Shown here: one piece after another, positions 20,393-29,732 of the stretch
Layout: each line of letters starts with the position of its first letter
Position numbering within the stretch: the first letter of the stretch is position 1
DNA from: Acinetobacter sp. ANC 3813
GTDB lineage: Bacteria > Pseudomonadota > Gammaproteobacteria > Pseudomonadales > Moraxellaceae
Reading direction: 5' to 3'
Assembly (NCBI RefSeq): GCF_002135435.1
Contig: NZ_NEGK01000003.1
Location: 124,001 to 188,000, forward strand
DNA: 64,000 nt
Position numbers and translations under genes: made by a program
The notes under the pieces: model-generated
What the model was told of the DNA's origin: nothing
What the model saw: the letters and a program-made list of their open reading frames with translations, nothing else
Databases searched by the model: none

Positions 20393-22579
20393 TTAGAAAT
20401 CCAGCTTTAAAGCAAGATTGGCTGTACGCGGCGCGCCAAGGAACATGTAGCCATCACCATCCGACTCGCCTACATCGCGCCAATATTTTTTATTGAACAG
20501 GTTGTCTACATTTAAGCGTAGTTCTGCATCGGTTTTATTCCATTTAAAGGTATAGGCTGCACCTGCATCAAATACACTATATCCGCCTACTTTGGCAGTG
20601 GCTTCACGGTTGGCAAATTTACTTGAGCTATAGCGTCCGCCTGCCATCAGTTTTAGCCCTTCAACTTGCGGCAGATCATAAGTCATGAAACTGGCAGCGC
20701 GGAATTTCGGCGCATTTTGCATTTGATGGCCTGCATATACAGCATTAGACACATCTTCCAAACGTGTACGGCTATATGCCATTGTCGTATTCATACTTAA
20801 ACGCGGAGTGATATTGCCTGATACACCCAACTCCATACCGCGGCTATGCTGCTCGCCTTCTGCAATGAAATAATATTCATCCACAGCTGGTGAATAAACT
20901 GTATATTGATTGTCCTGACGCAAATCAAATAGCGCTGCAGTCAATAAAAACTGATTAATTTGCTGTTTGTAGCCCAACTCATATTGTTCAGATTGAATAG
21001 GCGCCAAAATATCATCGCCATTTTCTGCATACCATGCGGCAGAACGGCCATCAGATAAACCTTTGGCATAAGAGGCATATAGGGTGATATCGTCGGTTGG
21101 GCTATAGCTCAGCGCTAGCTGCGGCAAGAATTTATCTAAATTGGTGTCACGGGTTTGAATGCTGAGTTCGTTATATCCTTGTTCGTCCAAATGAATCCAT
21201 TTTCCGCCTAATAACGCTGACCATTGCTTTCCAAATTCTATTCGATCCGAAATAGTTAAAGCAATTTGTGAACTATCTAGCGCTTTGTAGCGTGCGCCAA
21301 CTGCTTCAGTTGCTGGTGGTAAATCAACTGTATCATTATAAATATTACCAACTATTCCAGTTCTGTCACTTAAATTGATGTTTAGACTATCGTTACGCTT
21401 ACGCGACTTATCCGTTTGCGCCAGCTCAAGATTTACATGATGCAAAGTATTAGCCAATGACCATTGCCCTTGCAACTGTGCTTTTAACTGGCGAGTGACA
21501 TAGGTATCGTCTGGGTTTTGATAATCATAAATATCGTAATTGCCGTTGGCATCAAAGCCATTGCCTAGGCCGCTATATTGACAGACACTGCTGTAACAGC
21601 CCCATGCAAATGTGGAGTAGTCATCAATTTTTACTCGGCTGTAGGCGCCAATTAAATCAGCCGTCCAAAGATCATTCAAATCATAGCTGTATTTTAAACT
21701 GCTGTTAATGCTATCCATAGTGACTGGCTTACCCCAGCTCTGGTAGGCCAATAAGCGGTCTGCTTGCACATTTTGCGGCACTTTGCCATCTAAAAGCTGA
21801 TAGCCAGGCACTGAGCGCTGCTGCTGGCGCTGCGATTCAAAATCAAACTGCAATGCGGACTTGTCTGTGATATTCCAGTCCAGCGCCGCAGAACCCATGT
21901 AGCGCTTGCCGCCCACATGATCGACATAGCTGTTGATCTGCTCGCCGACCAAATTCACGCGGTAACCGAACTGTTGTTCATTGCCAGTAAAACCACCCAA
22001 ATCGGTTGTGACAGAAAACTGCCCATATTCATCTAAGTTAAAACTGACCGACTTTACATCTGCTGGGCGCTTGGACACATAATTCACTACACCGCCTGGC
22101 GTAGACATGCCGCTTTGAATGGCTGAAATGCCTTTCAGAATTTCTACCCGCTCTTTATTTTCTAAAGACAGATTTTGCTCACCGCGCACCACATTGCCAT
22201 TCAGCAGGTAGCTGGAACCTAAATCCAGCGCAAAGCCGCGTGAAACAAAGTTTGAGTAATAGCCAATCGGCGCATAGCTGTCTCCAACCGAAGCATCATT
22301 TTTTACGACATCCGCCAAGATCCGTGCATGCTGATCTTCAATCATATCCGCATTCAACACACTGATGGATGCCGGCGCTTTTTTTAATTCTTGAGTGCCA
22401 AAGCCTTCCAATGCCACAGTTTTTTTATCTACAGCATCCGCTTGCGGCGCTGTAACGACAATCGTCTCTAAAGTTTTAATTGCATCTGCTGCAAACACAG
22501 CAGGCGCAATACAAAGCTGTGACAGAACCGCAGCTTTGACTGCCAATACCAATGAATTTTGCTTAAATTGAAGCTTCAT
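20393..22579 (-). CDS. TonB-dependent outer-membrane receptor, siderophore-receptor type
   Basis: The start at 22579 gives a protein of 728 residues with a signal peptide (MKLQFKQNSLVLAVKAAVLS, ending at VFA-ADA), a TonB box (LETIVVTAP), a plug domain with the motif GGVVNYVSKRP typical of TIGR01783 siderophore receptors, and a barrel ending in Phe (LALKLDF). AAAGG lies seven bases before this ATG. Receptors of this type take up ferric siderophores, but placement 13 bases before pnuC and next to a phosphatase and a kinase suggests a vitamin or nucleotide ligand. No Fur box was recognised upstream. Confidence 0.88.
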   Translation of the reverse strand: MKLQFKQNSLVLAVKAAVLSQLCIAPAVFAADAIKTLETIVVTAPQADAVDKKTVALEGFGTQELKKAPASISVLNADMIEDQHARILADVVKNDASVGDSYAPIGYYSNFVSRGFALDLGSSYLLNGNVVRGEQNLSLENKERVEILKGISAIQSGMSTPGGVVNYVSKRPADVKSVSFNLDEYGQFSVTTDLGGFTGNEQQFGYRVNLVGEQINSYVDHVGGKRYMGSAALDWNITDKSALQFDFESQRQQQRSVPGYQLLDGKVPQNVQADRLLAYQSWGKPVTMDSINSSLKYSYDLNDLWTADLIGAYSRVKIDDYSTFAWGCYSSVCQYSGLGNGFDANGNYDIYDYQNPDDTYVTRQLKAQLQGQWSLANTLHHVNLELAQTDKSRKRNDSLNINLSDRTGIVGNIYNDTVDLPPATEAVGARYKALDSSQIALTISDRIEFGKQWSALLGGKWIHLDEQGYNELSIQTRDTNLDKFLPQLALSYSPTDDITLYASYAKGLSDGRSAAWYAENGDDILAPIQSEQYELGYKQQINQFLLTAALFDLRQDNQYTVYSPAVDEYYFIAEGEQHSRGMELGVSGNITPRLSMNTTMAYSRTRLEDVSNAVYAGHQMQNAPKFRAASFMTYDLPQVEGLKLMAGGRYSSSKFANREATAKVGGYSVFDAGAAYTFKWNKTDAELRLNVDNLFNKKYWRDVGESDGDGYMFLGAPRTANLALKLDF

Positions 22580-22763
22580 GTTTAACCTTTCCGTTTTCCC
22601 TAAAGCGCGGTGCATCAATCTGCAAGCTGCAGTCGTGATAGCTTGGCGTTGAAATCAATAAACTTTGAAATTGAAAAATTAATGCAGGCTATCGCTGTAT
22701 TGCCTAGAGCATTCATTACAAACTTGAAGTGAATCAAAACAGCCTTAAAAATGTAGAGATGCT

Positions 22764-23930
22764 TCATGACTCAAGCATCCTGTAAGGCTGAATCAGCTGC
22801 GCCAACTTGTGACAGAATTGCAGGCCTTGCGGCTGGAAGAACCATGCCGTATGCGCAATCAGCCAATCAAAATAGGCAGCATCGGCATGTTTGATATTTT
22901 GGGTAATACCCGCAAAGTATTCCAACTCCGACAGGGCAAAATCGCTATGCACAATTTTGATTAGTTCAGGCAGCACGTCCAGCTCTGGACTCAATCCCGC
23001 CTGCTCAATATAAGCCTGAACAAAAGCAGTCAAACCCGCTTCATCGATATAAAGATCAGGCCCCTGTGCCAACGCCAGCCAATCAATAAAATTACGCTCA
23101 ATCGCCACAGCCAAATCATAAACAGCACTGCAGCGATCCGCTAAGCCAAAATCAATAACGGTTGTAATCTTTGCTGCATCACTTGCATCTGACCACAGTA
23201 AATTAGAGGCATGAAAATCGTTATGAGTCCAAATTTTGGGCACTTGCTGCATTGTGCTTTTAATCTGGCTATGCACACTGCTCAGCTGATTCAGCCAAGC
23301 TGCATCTAGAACTTTATCTGCAAAATATTCACTCAGCGCTGGACTGCGTTTAATGCGGTGTGAAATAGCTAGATGGATATTTTCACTTTCCAGCAAGTCT
23401 TGATTCGAAATCAACTGCTTAGCACTTCGCCCCTGAGTGACTGAATAATGCATTGACGCTTGATGCAGTGCTGCTAATTTTTGGCCTGCTTTGGCGGCAT
23501 GCGCTGCACAAAAGAACGGTTTCCAAGACAGCTGATTGGCATAGGGATCAACGCCATGCGCTTTTTCATGCACTTCATAGCTCCACTCCCCCAATTCCAC
23601 TGCCGTTGCGCCATGACGTGCAGATACAATTTTTGGCACAACTATGCCTTGCACATTTAAATAGCGGATCAGTTGATGTTCTTGCTTTAAATCTTGCGCA
23701 CTGCGGAATAACCGGCTGCTGCGTTTAACAAAAAAGATCTGAGCATTTACCTGCAGCAACAGTGCAGCGGAAAAAGGACGCGGGCTGCGCCATAAAATAG
23801 TCTGTTGACCAATCAGTTGCGGATAGTGCTGTTGAAGTAAGTGCAGATCAATGCTGGAAATATCCTGCCAATCTTTGGCTTCGGGGCTTTCTCCCATGCC
23901 ATGACCCAAATTTTCGGTCTGATCCATCAT
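22764..23930 (-). CDS. APH-fold small-molecule kinase
   Basis: The 388-residue protein has the aminoglycoside/choline kinase catalytic core: FFVKRSSRLF near 67-76 with the ATP-binding lysine, the Brenner-type loop THNDFHASN (His236, Asp238, Asn243) and VIDFG with Asp260 for magnesium. Substrates in the family include aminoglycosides, choline, thiamine and homoserine. Beside pnuC and a TonB receptor the natural guess is trapping of an imported vitamin (thiamine or nicotinamide riboside) by phosphorylation. The gene overlaps the stop of a 41-residue ORF by ATGA. A 185-base gap separates it from the receptor gene, so it may be a separate transcript. Confidence 0.75.
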   Translation of the reverse strand: MMDQTENLGHGMGESPEAKDWQDISSIDLHLLQQHYPQLIGQQTILWRSPRPFSAALLLQVNAQIFFVKRSSRLFRSAQDLKQEHQLIRYLNVQGIVVPKIVSARHGATAVELGEWSYEVHEKAHGVDPYANQLSWKPFFCAAHAAKAGQKLAALHQASMHYSVTQGRSAKQLISNQDLLESENIHLAISHRIKRSPALSEYFADKVLDAAWLNQLSSVHSQIKSTMQQVPKIWTHNDFHASNLLWSDASDAAKITTVIDFGLADRCSAVYDLAVAIERNFIDWLALAQGPDLYIDEAGLTAFVQAYIEQAGLSPELDVLPELIKIVHSDFALSELEYFAGITQNIKHADAAYFDWLIAHTAWFFQPQGLQFCHKLAQLIQPYRMLES

Positions 23931-24052
23931 GCGGCAGCACCCAAAAATCGAATAGCGTCAAACACATGAAGTGGAGCATTCAAAAAGCTGAATGGATTTA
24001 AGCCCAGCCAGCAATCTTGACGATCATAGTTATATTGAAAACTTTGAGCCAT
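23927..24052 (-). CDS. Short upstream ORF of 41 residues, coupled to the kinase gene
   Basis: An ATG at 24052 opens a 41-codon frame whose TGA overlaps the kinase ATG (ATGA). GGGGTG precedes it with short spacing, so the ribosome binding site is only fair. The peptide (MAQSFQYNYDRQD, then WLGLNPFSF) has no recognised domain and is mixed polar and aromatic. The exact start-stop overlap argues for real translation, either as a small partner or as a leader that controls kinase translation. Confidence 0.4.
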   Translation of the reverse strand: MAQSFQYNYDRQDCWLGLNPFSFLNAPLHVFDAIRFLGAAA

Positions 24053-24282
24053 GCATCACCCCACACCCGATAAAACAGTGCGAAATGTATTAGATATAAG
24101 TGGTACATACCAATATTATTTACTGATCAAATTATTTTTTTAAACTATTTATTCGATGCATCATTATTATCAGTTCGTTTTTAAATCATTGAACAGCATT
24201 TGTTTTATCTGTAAAACACTTTCGTGCTATAAATAATAAGATCCCAGAGAAGCAGATCTCTACATTCTAAAAAAAAATCCGT

Positions 24283-24975
24283 TTAAGCATGGATCTCCAT
24301 ATTCATCTCAATTTTATCTTCAGGCCATATTTCAATATCAAATTCAATCACTTGATTATCAGACATAGAAATACGCTCAATACGAATCGCTGTTTGACTC
24401 GATGGAATCCCAAGCTGCTTGCCATCAAACGCTTCTGCTGCTGTATTCTTAATTTTTAAACGGCTGCTGCTGTAATTCAATTTAAAATGGTTTTTTACAA
24501 CCTCTTCAACTGAAGGAATGACATCAAAATCAAGAAAATTGGGAAATAAAGCAGCAGGTAAATAATTATATTCGAGCAAAACTGGAACATTATCGGCATA
24601 ACGCAAACGGATAATTTCAAAAAAACCGTCTTGGCTTATTGCAGGGTCGAAAACATCTGCGCCATCAAAAGCGGCATCGACCAATTTGGCAGAAATTAAT
24701 TCTGTTTTAGCGCTAAAACCCTGCGCTTTTAAGTAGCTGTTAAAGTTTTCAATCGAAGCTGGATAGTACTGAATTTTTTTATTGCTAACAAACCAGCCTA
24801 CATTATGCACTTTATAAATTTTATCTTCAGCGCGCAGCTGTTCATAAGCTTTACGCACAGTTTCACGCGAGCAATTATATTTCAGCGCCAAATAACGCTC
24901 GGATGGAATCAGCTGATTGGGAGCATATTGCTGCAGTTCCTGCCCAATCAAGTTCCTGATTTCCATGTATTTCAT
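24283..24975 (-). CDS. GntR family regulator with UTRA ligand domain
   Basis: The 230-residue protein has an N-terminal GntR winged helix (LIPSERYLALKYNCSRETVR followed by KAYEQL, about residues 22-47) and a C-terminal UTRA domain (about 85-225; EIIRLRYADNVPVLLEYNYL), which puts it in the HutC/FarR subfamily. Such regulators respond to metabolites such as histidine intermediates, sugars or phosphonates. A site AAAGGAT precedes the ATG at 24975. It lies upstream of the kinase gene on the same strand and may control the kinase-receptor-pnuC genes, but 230 bases without clear operators separate them. Confidence 0.85.
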   Translation of the reverse strand: MKYMEIRNLIGQELQQYAPNQLIPSERYLALKYNCSRETVRKAYEQLRAEDKIYKVHNVGWFVSNKKIQYYPASIENFNSYLKAQGFSAKTELISAKLVDAAFDGADVFDPAISQDGFFEIIRLRYADNVPVLLEYNYLPAALFPNFLDFDVIPSVEEVVKNHFKLNYSSSRLKIKNTAAEAFDGKQLGIPSSQTAIRIERISMSDNQVIEFDIEIWPEDKIEMNMEIHA

Positions 24976-25112
24976 ATGCGCTATCCTTTACTTGAAATGG
25001 GCTGGCAATACACTTAAAAACGCCGCCACGTATTTTAACCCCGCTTATTATAAAGCAAGAAGATTCAGCTCAAGCACTTCATCTGATTAAATCACTATTA
25101 AAGGACAATAAA

Positions 25113-25132
25113 ATGCCTCCCGAAGGAGGCAT
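25113..25132 (-). terminator. Terminator of the first Rieske dioxygenase operon
   Basis: On the minus strand ATGCCTCC and GGAGGCAT pair around a TTCG tetraloop, a very stable C(UUCG)G hairpin, followed by TTTATTG. It lies 33 bases after the ferredoxin reductase stop. Confidence 0.9.
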
Positions 25133-25164
25133 ACATGTTGATTTAGAGCAATATTCAGATTGAA

Positions 25165-26406
25165 TTAGCCCGCTATTTTATCAGGTTGCGGACTAAACAC
25201 TTCTTTTAACTCACACTGTAAATCTTCAATACGCTCTGCCTGTACAACTGATTTGCCTAAATATTTTTTAGACAGCATAAAGGCACGCGGATCATTAATC
25301 GCATCGACAGCCACCAAGTGATTCTGATAAAAATACCAGAAGCTGGCTGTCGCTTTTGCCTCATCAATACGGCTATAAACGCGGTTATAATCGCGCGCAA
25401 AGCCTGAAATTTGCAGTTTTAAATTAAACTGATCTGACCAGAACCATGGAACAGGTTTATAGCTGCACGCCTGCTGGTTGATGGCACTGGCGGCAATCTC
25501 TGCCTGTTCATTGGCGTTTTGTACAGATTCTAAACGTGTCAGCTGTCCACCTAGCTCAAAGCACGTACAGTCACCAATGGCATAAATATTCTGAATATTG
25601 GTACGGCACTGGGCATCGACATAAATCGCACGATTCTGAATGGTGATGCCGCAAGCTTCCGCCTGTTCATAATTGGCAGTCACACCAATACCCACCACCA
25701 TTAAATCAACGGGCAATTCTTGCTGATCGTCTAAAACGATTTTTTGCAAATTGCCCGCGTCATGCATAAAAGTGGCAACATTGGCATTTTCCAAAATATT
25801 TACGCCATGCTGCTGATGCACTTTACGAATATAGGTACTGCTTTCTTCACAAGCCACACGCTGCAAAATACGTGGACTTTTTTCCAGCAAGGTCACATGG
25901 AGTCCTTTATTTTTAGCCACCGCTGCCAATTCCAAACCAATATATCCTCCACCCAAAATCACCAAATGCTGATCAGGCTGAAAGTGGTTTTGAATATCAT
26001 GACAATCGTCGATGCCACGGAATGAAAAAACATTGTCTAGCTTAGGCAATATGCTTTCTGGCAGCTGATTTGGCCGTGATCCTGTCGCGATGACCAAATT
26101 CTGATAATGCAGTTTTTCACCCGCTGATGTTTCCACTGCATTATCTTGTGGATGAATCTGGCTAATCTGCGTATTCAATTGAAATTGAATGTTTTTGCCA
26201 TTATAAAAACTTTCTGGATAAATCAGCAATTCTTCATACGCCAATTCACCGCTCAAATATTTTTTGGATAAGGGCGGACGCTGATAAGGCAAATAGGCTT
26301 CTGCACCAATGACTAAAATACTGCCTGTAAATCCTTTATCCCGTGTTTTTACAGCGCATTGCGCTGCGGCTTGCCCTGCACCGATAATAATCAAACCATA
26401 TTCCAT
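25165..26406 (-). CDS. NADH-dependent ferredoxin reductase of a Rieske dioxygenase system
   Basis: The 413-residue FAD flavoprotein of the BphA4/putidaredoxin reductase family has FAD motif IIGAGQAA at residues 7-14, NAD motif ILGGGYIGLELA near 149-160 and the second FAD contact YAIGDCTCF near 270. It passes electrons from NADH to the [2Fe-2S] ferredoxin encoded at 30010 and on to the Rieske oxygenase. It is last in the minus-strand operon alpha, SDR, beta, two small ORFs, reductase. A paralogue is at 58556-59785. Confidence 0.9.
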   Translation of the reverse strand: MEYGLIIIGAGQAAAQCAVKTRDKGFTGSILVIGAEAYLPYQRPPLSKKYLSGELAYEELLIYPESFYNGKNIQFQLNTQISQIHPQDNAVETSAGEKLHYQNLVIATGSRPNQLPESILPKLDNVFSFRGIDDCHDIQNHFQPDQHLVILGGGYIGLELAAVAKNKGLHVTLLEKSPRILQRVACEESSTYIRKVHQQHGVNILENANVATFMHDAGNLQKIVLDDQQELPVDLMVVGIGVTANYEQAEACGITIQNRAIYVDAQCRTNIQNIYAIGDCTCFELGGQLTRLESVQNANEQAEIAASAINQQACSYKPVPWFWSDQFNLKLQISGFARDYNRVYSRIDEAKATASFWYFYQNHLVAVDAINDPRAFMLSKKYLGKSVVQAERIEDLQCELKEVFSPQPDKIAG

Positions 26407-26415
26407 ACTGGTTCC

Positions 26416-26814
26416 TTAATTTTGCAGATATGAATCGTCAAATTCATTCATCGAAATTTTAATTTTGATTTCGTCCAGCCGCAGCATTTCAAAAAAGAGT
26501 GATCCCGATAACTCAGGCTGGCACAGCAAATCTTCCAAGTCTTGATAAAAATCCAATGCCGTATCTTTGCTCATACGCCATTCAAAGCGCATCGCATCAA
26601 GCTCAAACACGCCGCCTTCAGCTTCTGCCTCGCAAAGCGCAAGCGATAAGCTGAAGTCTTGCAAATAAATCCTAGAATCTTGCTGCAGCGAAATAGGCTG
26701 CCCAAAATCTGTCAGCTCATCCAAGGCATCCAGCAGCGGCACCAAATCCGGCTTATCGCCTGCGAAAAGTATCTGGGGATAAAAATCGCAGGCCAAAAAA
26801 TAGGCCCGCAGCAT
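26416..26814 (-). CDS. Unknown acidic protein of the dioxygenase operon, 132 residues
   Basis: The product is acidic, rich in Asp, Glu and Leu, with no recognised domain (starts MLRAYFLACDFYPQ, and SLALCEAEAEGGVFELDAMR lies in the middle). Its ATG directly follows the stop of the 59-residue ORF (TAAATG), and its stop is nine bases before the reductase gene, so the three are translated together. This position suggests an accessory role for the dioxygenase, for example in assembly. No function is proposed. Confidence 0.7.
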   Translation of the reverse strand: MLRAYFLACDFYPQILFAGDKPDLVPLLDALDELTDFGQPISLQQDSRIYLQDFSLSLALCEAEAEGGVFELDAMRFEWRMSKDTALDFYQDLEDLLCQPELSGSLFFEMLRLDEIKIKISMNEFDDSYLQN

Positions 26815-26994
26815 TTAATTTTGTCCAGCAGCAGGCTGAACGTCTTGAATATCCTGACTGTGCACCAGCTCGATATTGCCGTCACACTCAATTTCAATCC
26901 ATTGACCATCGCCCATATTTTCTGTGCAAATTCCCTGCAGGCCTTTTTTGGTGGTAATACCATCGCCTACTTGAATATCGTATAGATTAATCAT
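26815..26994 (-). CDS. Small unknown protein of the dioxygenase operon, 59 residues
   Basis: An AGGAG site precedes the ATG at 26994 by seven bases, and the frame runs to a TAA that abuts the next ATG. The peptide is acidic and beta-rich in character (MINLYDIQVGDGI, GQWIEIECDGNIELVHSQD), resembling a small SH3-like or barrel fold, which is only an impression. It lies 11 bases after the beta subunit gene. Its good ribosome binding site and tight packing make it very likely real. Confidence 0.75.
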   Translation of the reverse strand: MINLYDIQVGDGITTKKGLQGICTENMGDGQWIEIECDGNIELVHSQDIQDVQPAAGQN

Positions 26995-27005
26995 GCTTCT
27001 GCTCC

Positions 27006-27569
27006 TTAGAAGAATGTCGTTAAGTTCTTCACCAACAACACATTTTGGTCAAGAATGATTTCACGGCGCAGTACTTTCCAGCCTGCTTCAGTTTTGACCA
27101 GTGTGTCGTAGCGCTTGCCAATCATTTCATTGACCTCATATTCCACACGGTTCAGATAAACAAAAAAGCGGCAGCTGGTTTTGACAAATTCCTGCTGATT
27201 TTCGTCTACACCATGTTCCAGCACACGAATATTGGTGAGCAGATGTGACGTACGTGATAACGGTTCTTCGGCATAATGCACGCCAGTCAGAATTTGCTCG
27301 ACACGTTTGGCTAGCGTCCATTTGCCTTCATCAAACCAGCTGATGTCCTGTCCCTCACGGGTATTTTCACGTTCTGCATGCTGACCGAATTTCACATTGC
27401 GGCGCATTGGCATGAAGTATTTAATGTCTTCATGCAGCATATCCAGCCAGTCTTTAAACTTACGCTCATCGACAAAATCCGCTTCTTGATAAAAGAAGTC
27501 TTCAATCTCTGCTTTTAAGGCCAAATTAATGGCTGGTTTTGCTTCAGTTAATTCTGCTAATACAGTCAT
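27006..27569 (-). CDS. Aromatic ring-hydroxylating dioxygenase, beta subunit
   Basis: The 187-residue protein has the NTF2/SnoaL-like beta-subunit fold. EIEDFFYQEADFVDERKFKD followed by WLDMLHEDIKYFMP is the diagnostic N-terminal stretch and LLTNIRVLE a later conserved one. It has no catalytic metal and is structural in an alpha3beta3 oxygenase. Its ATG overlaps the SDR stop (ATGA). The gene order alpha, SDR, beta is unusual, since alpha and beta are mostly adjacent. Confidence 0.92.
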   Translation of the reverse strand: MTVLAELTEAKPAINLALKAEIEDFFYQEADFVDERKFKDWLDMLHEDIKYFMPMRRNVKFGQHAERENTREGQDISWFDEGKWTLAKRVEQILTGVHYAEEPLSRTSHLLTNIRVLEHGVDENQQEFVKTSCRFFVYLNRVEYEVNEMIGKRYDTLVKTEAGWKVLRREIILDQNVLLVKNLTTFF

Positions 27570-28330
27570 TTTGCTATCCCTAATGGTGTTGATGTTCCCT
27601 GATGATGGAAGCAGCCCACATCAATAATGGTGCCGCTGATGGTTTGCGACGCATCAGAAATTAAAAACTCAATGGCATCCGCCATATCGCTGCCATGAAT
27701 TGGCCGTCCAGCCACTGAACCAATAGCTTTGGCCTGCAAAGCCTCTTGACTGCCTTGGAAGCGCTCTAAGCTCATTGGCGTGACAATCCCGCCGCCGCCA
27801 GGAATCAGCGCATTCACTCGGATTTTGTATTGAAATACATCCAGTGCCAGCGCCTGATTAAAAGCCATCAGACCACCTTTAGAAGCTGCATAAGCCAACA
27901 TATTGGCCTTACCCCAACCTGCACCAGATCCAATGTTCACCACACACCCACCGCCCTGTTCTTTCATATAAGGCAGAGCAGCTTTGGCAAAAATAAATGG
28001 GCCAAGCAAATTCACATTGTGAATAGCTTGCCAAGTTTCAACCGATGTATTGTCCAAAGTTCCAAGCGGCCCTAAAGCTGCGTTATTCACAATGGCATCA
28101 ATGCGTCCAAAAGCTTCTGCCGTGCGTTCACACAATTGCTGTATATGTTGTTCATTGGTCAAATCGGCAGCGGCATAATTGACCTGCCCCGTTACAAACA
28201 CTTCAGTTTCATGCTGCAAATGCTCTGCCAAACCAAAGGCAACCACGGTATTGCCAAGCGCTTGCAGGCGCTGGCTGATTTCCAGCCCTAAACCTGCATT
28301 GCCGCCAGACACCATCACCACTTTATTCAT
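27566..28330 (-). CDS. Short-chain dehydrogenase, candidate cis-dihydrodiol dehydrogenase
   Basis: This 254-residue classical SDR has the cofactor motif SGGNAGLG near residue 10, NNAA near 85, and the catalytic Ser (NIGSGAG), Tyr and Lys (YAASK). In a dioxygenase operon it would oxidise the cis-dihydrodiol to a catechol. The ATG at 28330 overlaps the end of the alpha-subunit gene, with AAGGA eight bases upstream; the longer frame at 28336 would need a TTG start. The gene lies between the alpha and beta genes. Confidence 0.85.
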   Translation of the reverse strand: MNKVVMVSGGNAGLGLEISQRLQALGNTVVAFGLAEHLQHETEVFVTGQVNYAAADLTNEQHIQQLCERTAEAFGRIDAIVNNAALGPLGTLDNTSVETWQAIHNVNLLGPFIFAKAALPYMKEQGGGCVVNIGSGAGWGKANMLAYAASKGGLMAFNQALALDVFQYKIRVNALIPGGGGIVTPMSLERFQGSQEALQAKAIGSVAGRPIHGSDMADAIEFLISDASQTISGTIIDVGCFHHQGTSTPLGIAK

Positions 28331-29732
28331 CAGCAATTTCCTTTACAGGTGCAGCTTCTAAGGTATTTGCAAAGGCTGGATCAAAACGTTCATCCTGCTT
28401 GCCAGACAACACATCCCAGTTTTCACCATTGATGTAATCATTCCAGCGCAAGTAGAAACCGCGCGCCATGTGCTCTGTCACAGTTGTACTGACATCACCA
28501 TTAATTTGCAGGCCATTCACCACTGGATTGAGATAAGTTTTGCCCAATGACTGCTGATAGTTAAATGGATAACGCTGTGAAATCACCCCAGCACAAGCTT
28601 GGGTTGCATACAGCCAGTTTTCCATATCGTCCTGCTCTGTCATGCCTGCAGGGCCTGAATAGCGCATGTAGTAATGACGCAGGAAACTTTTCACTTTTTC
28701 AGGTGCATCGGCATCGACCAAGAAGAAGCGCCAGCCTTCAGTTTCTGTTGCACTATGCGGATGCCATACACATAAACTTCGCGGCTGTGTGCCATGGAAC
28801 GATGTATTTGGGAAAATCGTGCCGACAAATGGACGCAGGCGGTAATCATCACCTTTGACCGCTTTGCGTTTTTCAAAGTTAGAACGGAAGTATTCTTCAA
28901 TTTCTGGATCATTCTTAAACTGTTCGACGTATTCCTGACCTTCAGGCTGAACAGCAGAATGCACACCATGGCCATGCGGGAAGCTCACCCAAACATGCTT
29001 TGAAAACTCAAGTTCATTATCACGGCGGCCTTTTACGCCTTGCTCAGCCGATGGGCCAATACCGATCAAATCTACCGAACGGTGACTTGGGTTATGATAA
29101 GTATCGCCTAAGAAGTTTTCTGCGGCGTATTTCCAGTTCGCAGGGAAAATCCACTTATGGACACCCACCACTTCCGAACCGCCTAGACGGCCATCACGGT
29201 GATCGAGCGCTAAATCTAAATGAGTTTTCGCATCGCCTAAATATTCTAGAAAATCTGGCGCTTCTGGATCCCACGTTGCCCAAACTGTGCCCTTATAAAT
29301 TTCCAGTTTTGCAACTTCAATCAATGACCAATCGGCTTTATCAAAGCAATCGCCATAAATGTCTTTTTGCATCGGCACGCCGCGCAGCTGTCCATCTGTA
29401 GAGAATGACCAGCTGTGATATGGGCAAGTAAATAATGACGTATTGCCTGATTCATGACGGCAAACCTTCATCCCGCGATGACGGCAAGAGTTTAAAAATA
29501 CGTGAACTTGGCTGTTTTTATCACGCACTAAAATGACTGATTCTTTACCCATGCGTGAGCTGAAAAAGTCACCTGGTTTCGGAATTTGGCTTTCATGGCC
29601 CACAAATAGCCAAGCGCGGGTGTAGACAGTTTCCAGTTCTTTTTGGAAAATATCTTCTGCGGTAAAAATTTTGCGGTCGACCGTGCCCCGCACCTGATTG
29701 ATAAATTTCTTTTGATTTCCTTGATCCGTCAT
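28323..29732 (-). CDS. Aromatic ring-hydroxylating dioxygenase, Rieske alpha subunit (first system)
   Basis: The 469-residue oxygenase subunit binds a Rieske [2Fe-2S] cluster through Cys83, His85, Cys103 and His106 (CRHRG and CPYHSW). The mononuclear iron is bound by His213 and His218 of the GDTYHNPSH motif, with Asp210 as the bridge, and an Asp of TEQDDMENW. It inserts both atoms of O2 into an aromatic ring. The sequence has the general pattern of the HcaE/BphA branch, but the substrate is not clear. The start at 29732 has AAGGA seven bases upstream. It is first in the operon and divergent from the ferredoxin gene at 30010. Confidence 0.92.
   Translation of the reverse strand: MTDQGNQKKFINQVRGTVDRKIFTAEDIFQKELETVYTRAWLFVGHESQIPKPGDFFSSRMGKESVILVRDKNSQVHVFLNSCRHRGMKVCRHESGNTSLFTCPYHSWSFSTDGQLRGVPMQKDIYGDCFDKADWSLIEVAKLEIYKGTVWATWDPEAPDFLEYLGDAKTHLDLALDHRDGRLGGSEVVGVHKWIFPANWKYAAENFLGDTYHNPSHRSVDLIGIGPSAEQGVKGRRDNELEFSKHVWVSFPHGHGVHSAVQPEGQEYVEQFKNDPEIEEYFRSNFEKRKAVKGDDYRLRPFVGTIFPNTSFHGTQPRSLCVWHPHSATETEGWRFFLVDADAPEKVKSFLRHYYMRYSGPAGMTEQDDMENWLYATQACAGVISQRYPFNYQQSLGKTYLNPVVNGLQINGDVSTTVTEHMARGFYLRWNDYINGENWDVLSGKQDERFDPAFANTLEAAPVKEIADE

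Noticed and set aside
22580..24282. TPP or other riboswitch for the PnuC/receptor/kinase genes
   Set aside because: Conserved blocks of the TPP aptamer were looked for on both strands of the spacers and not found.
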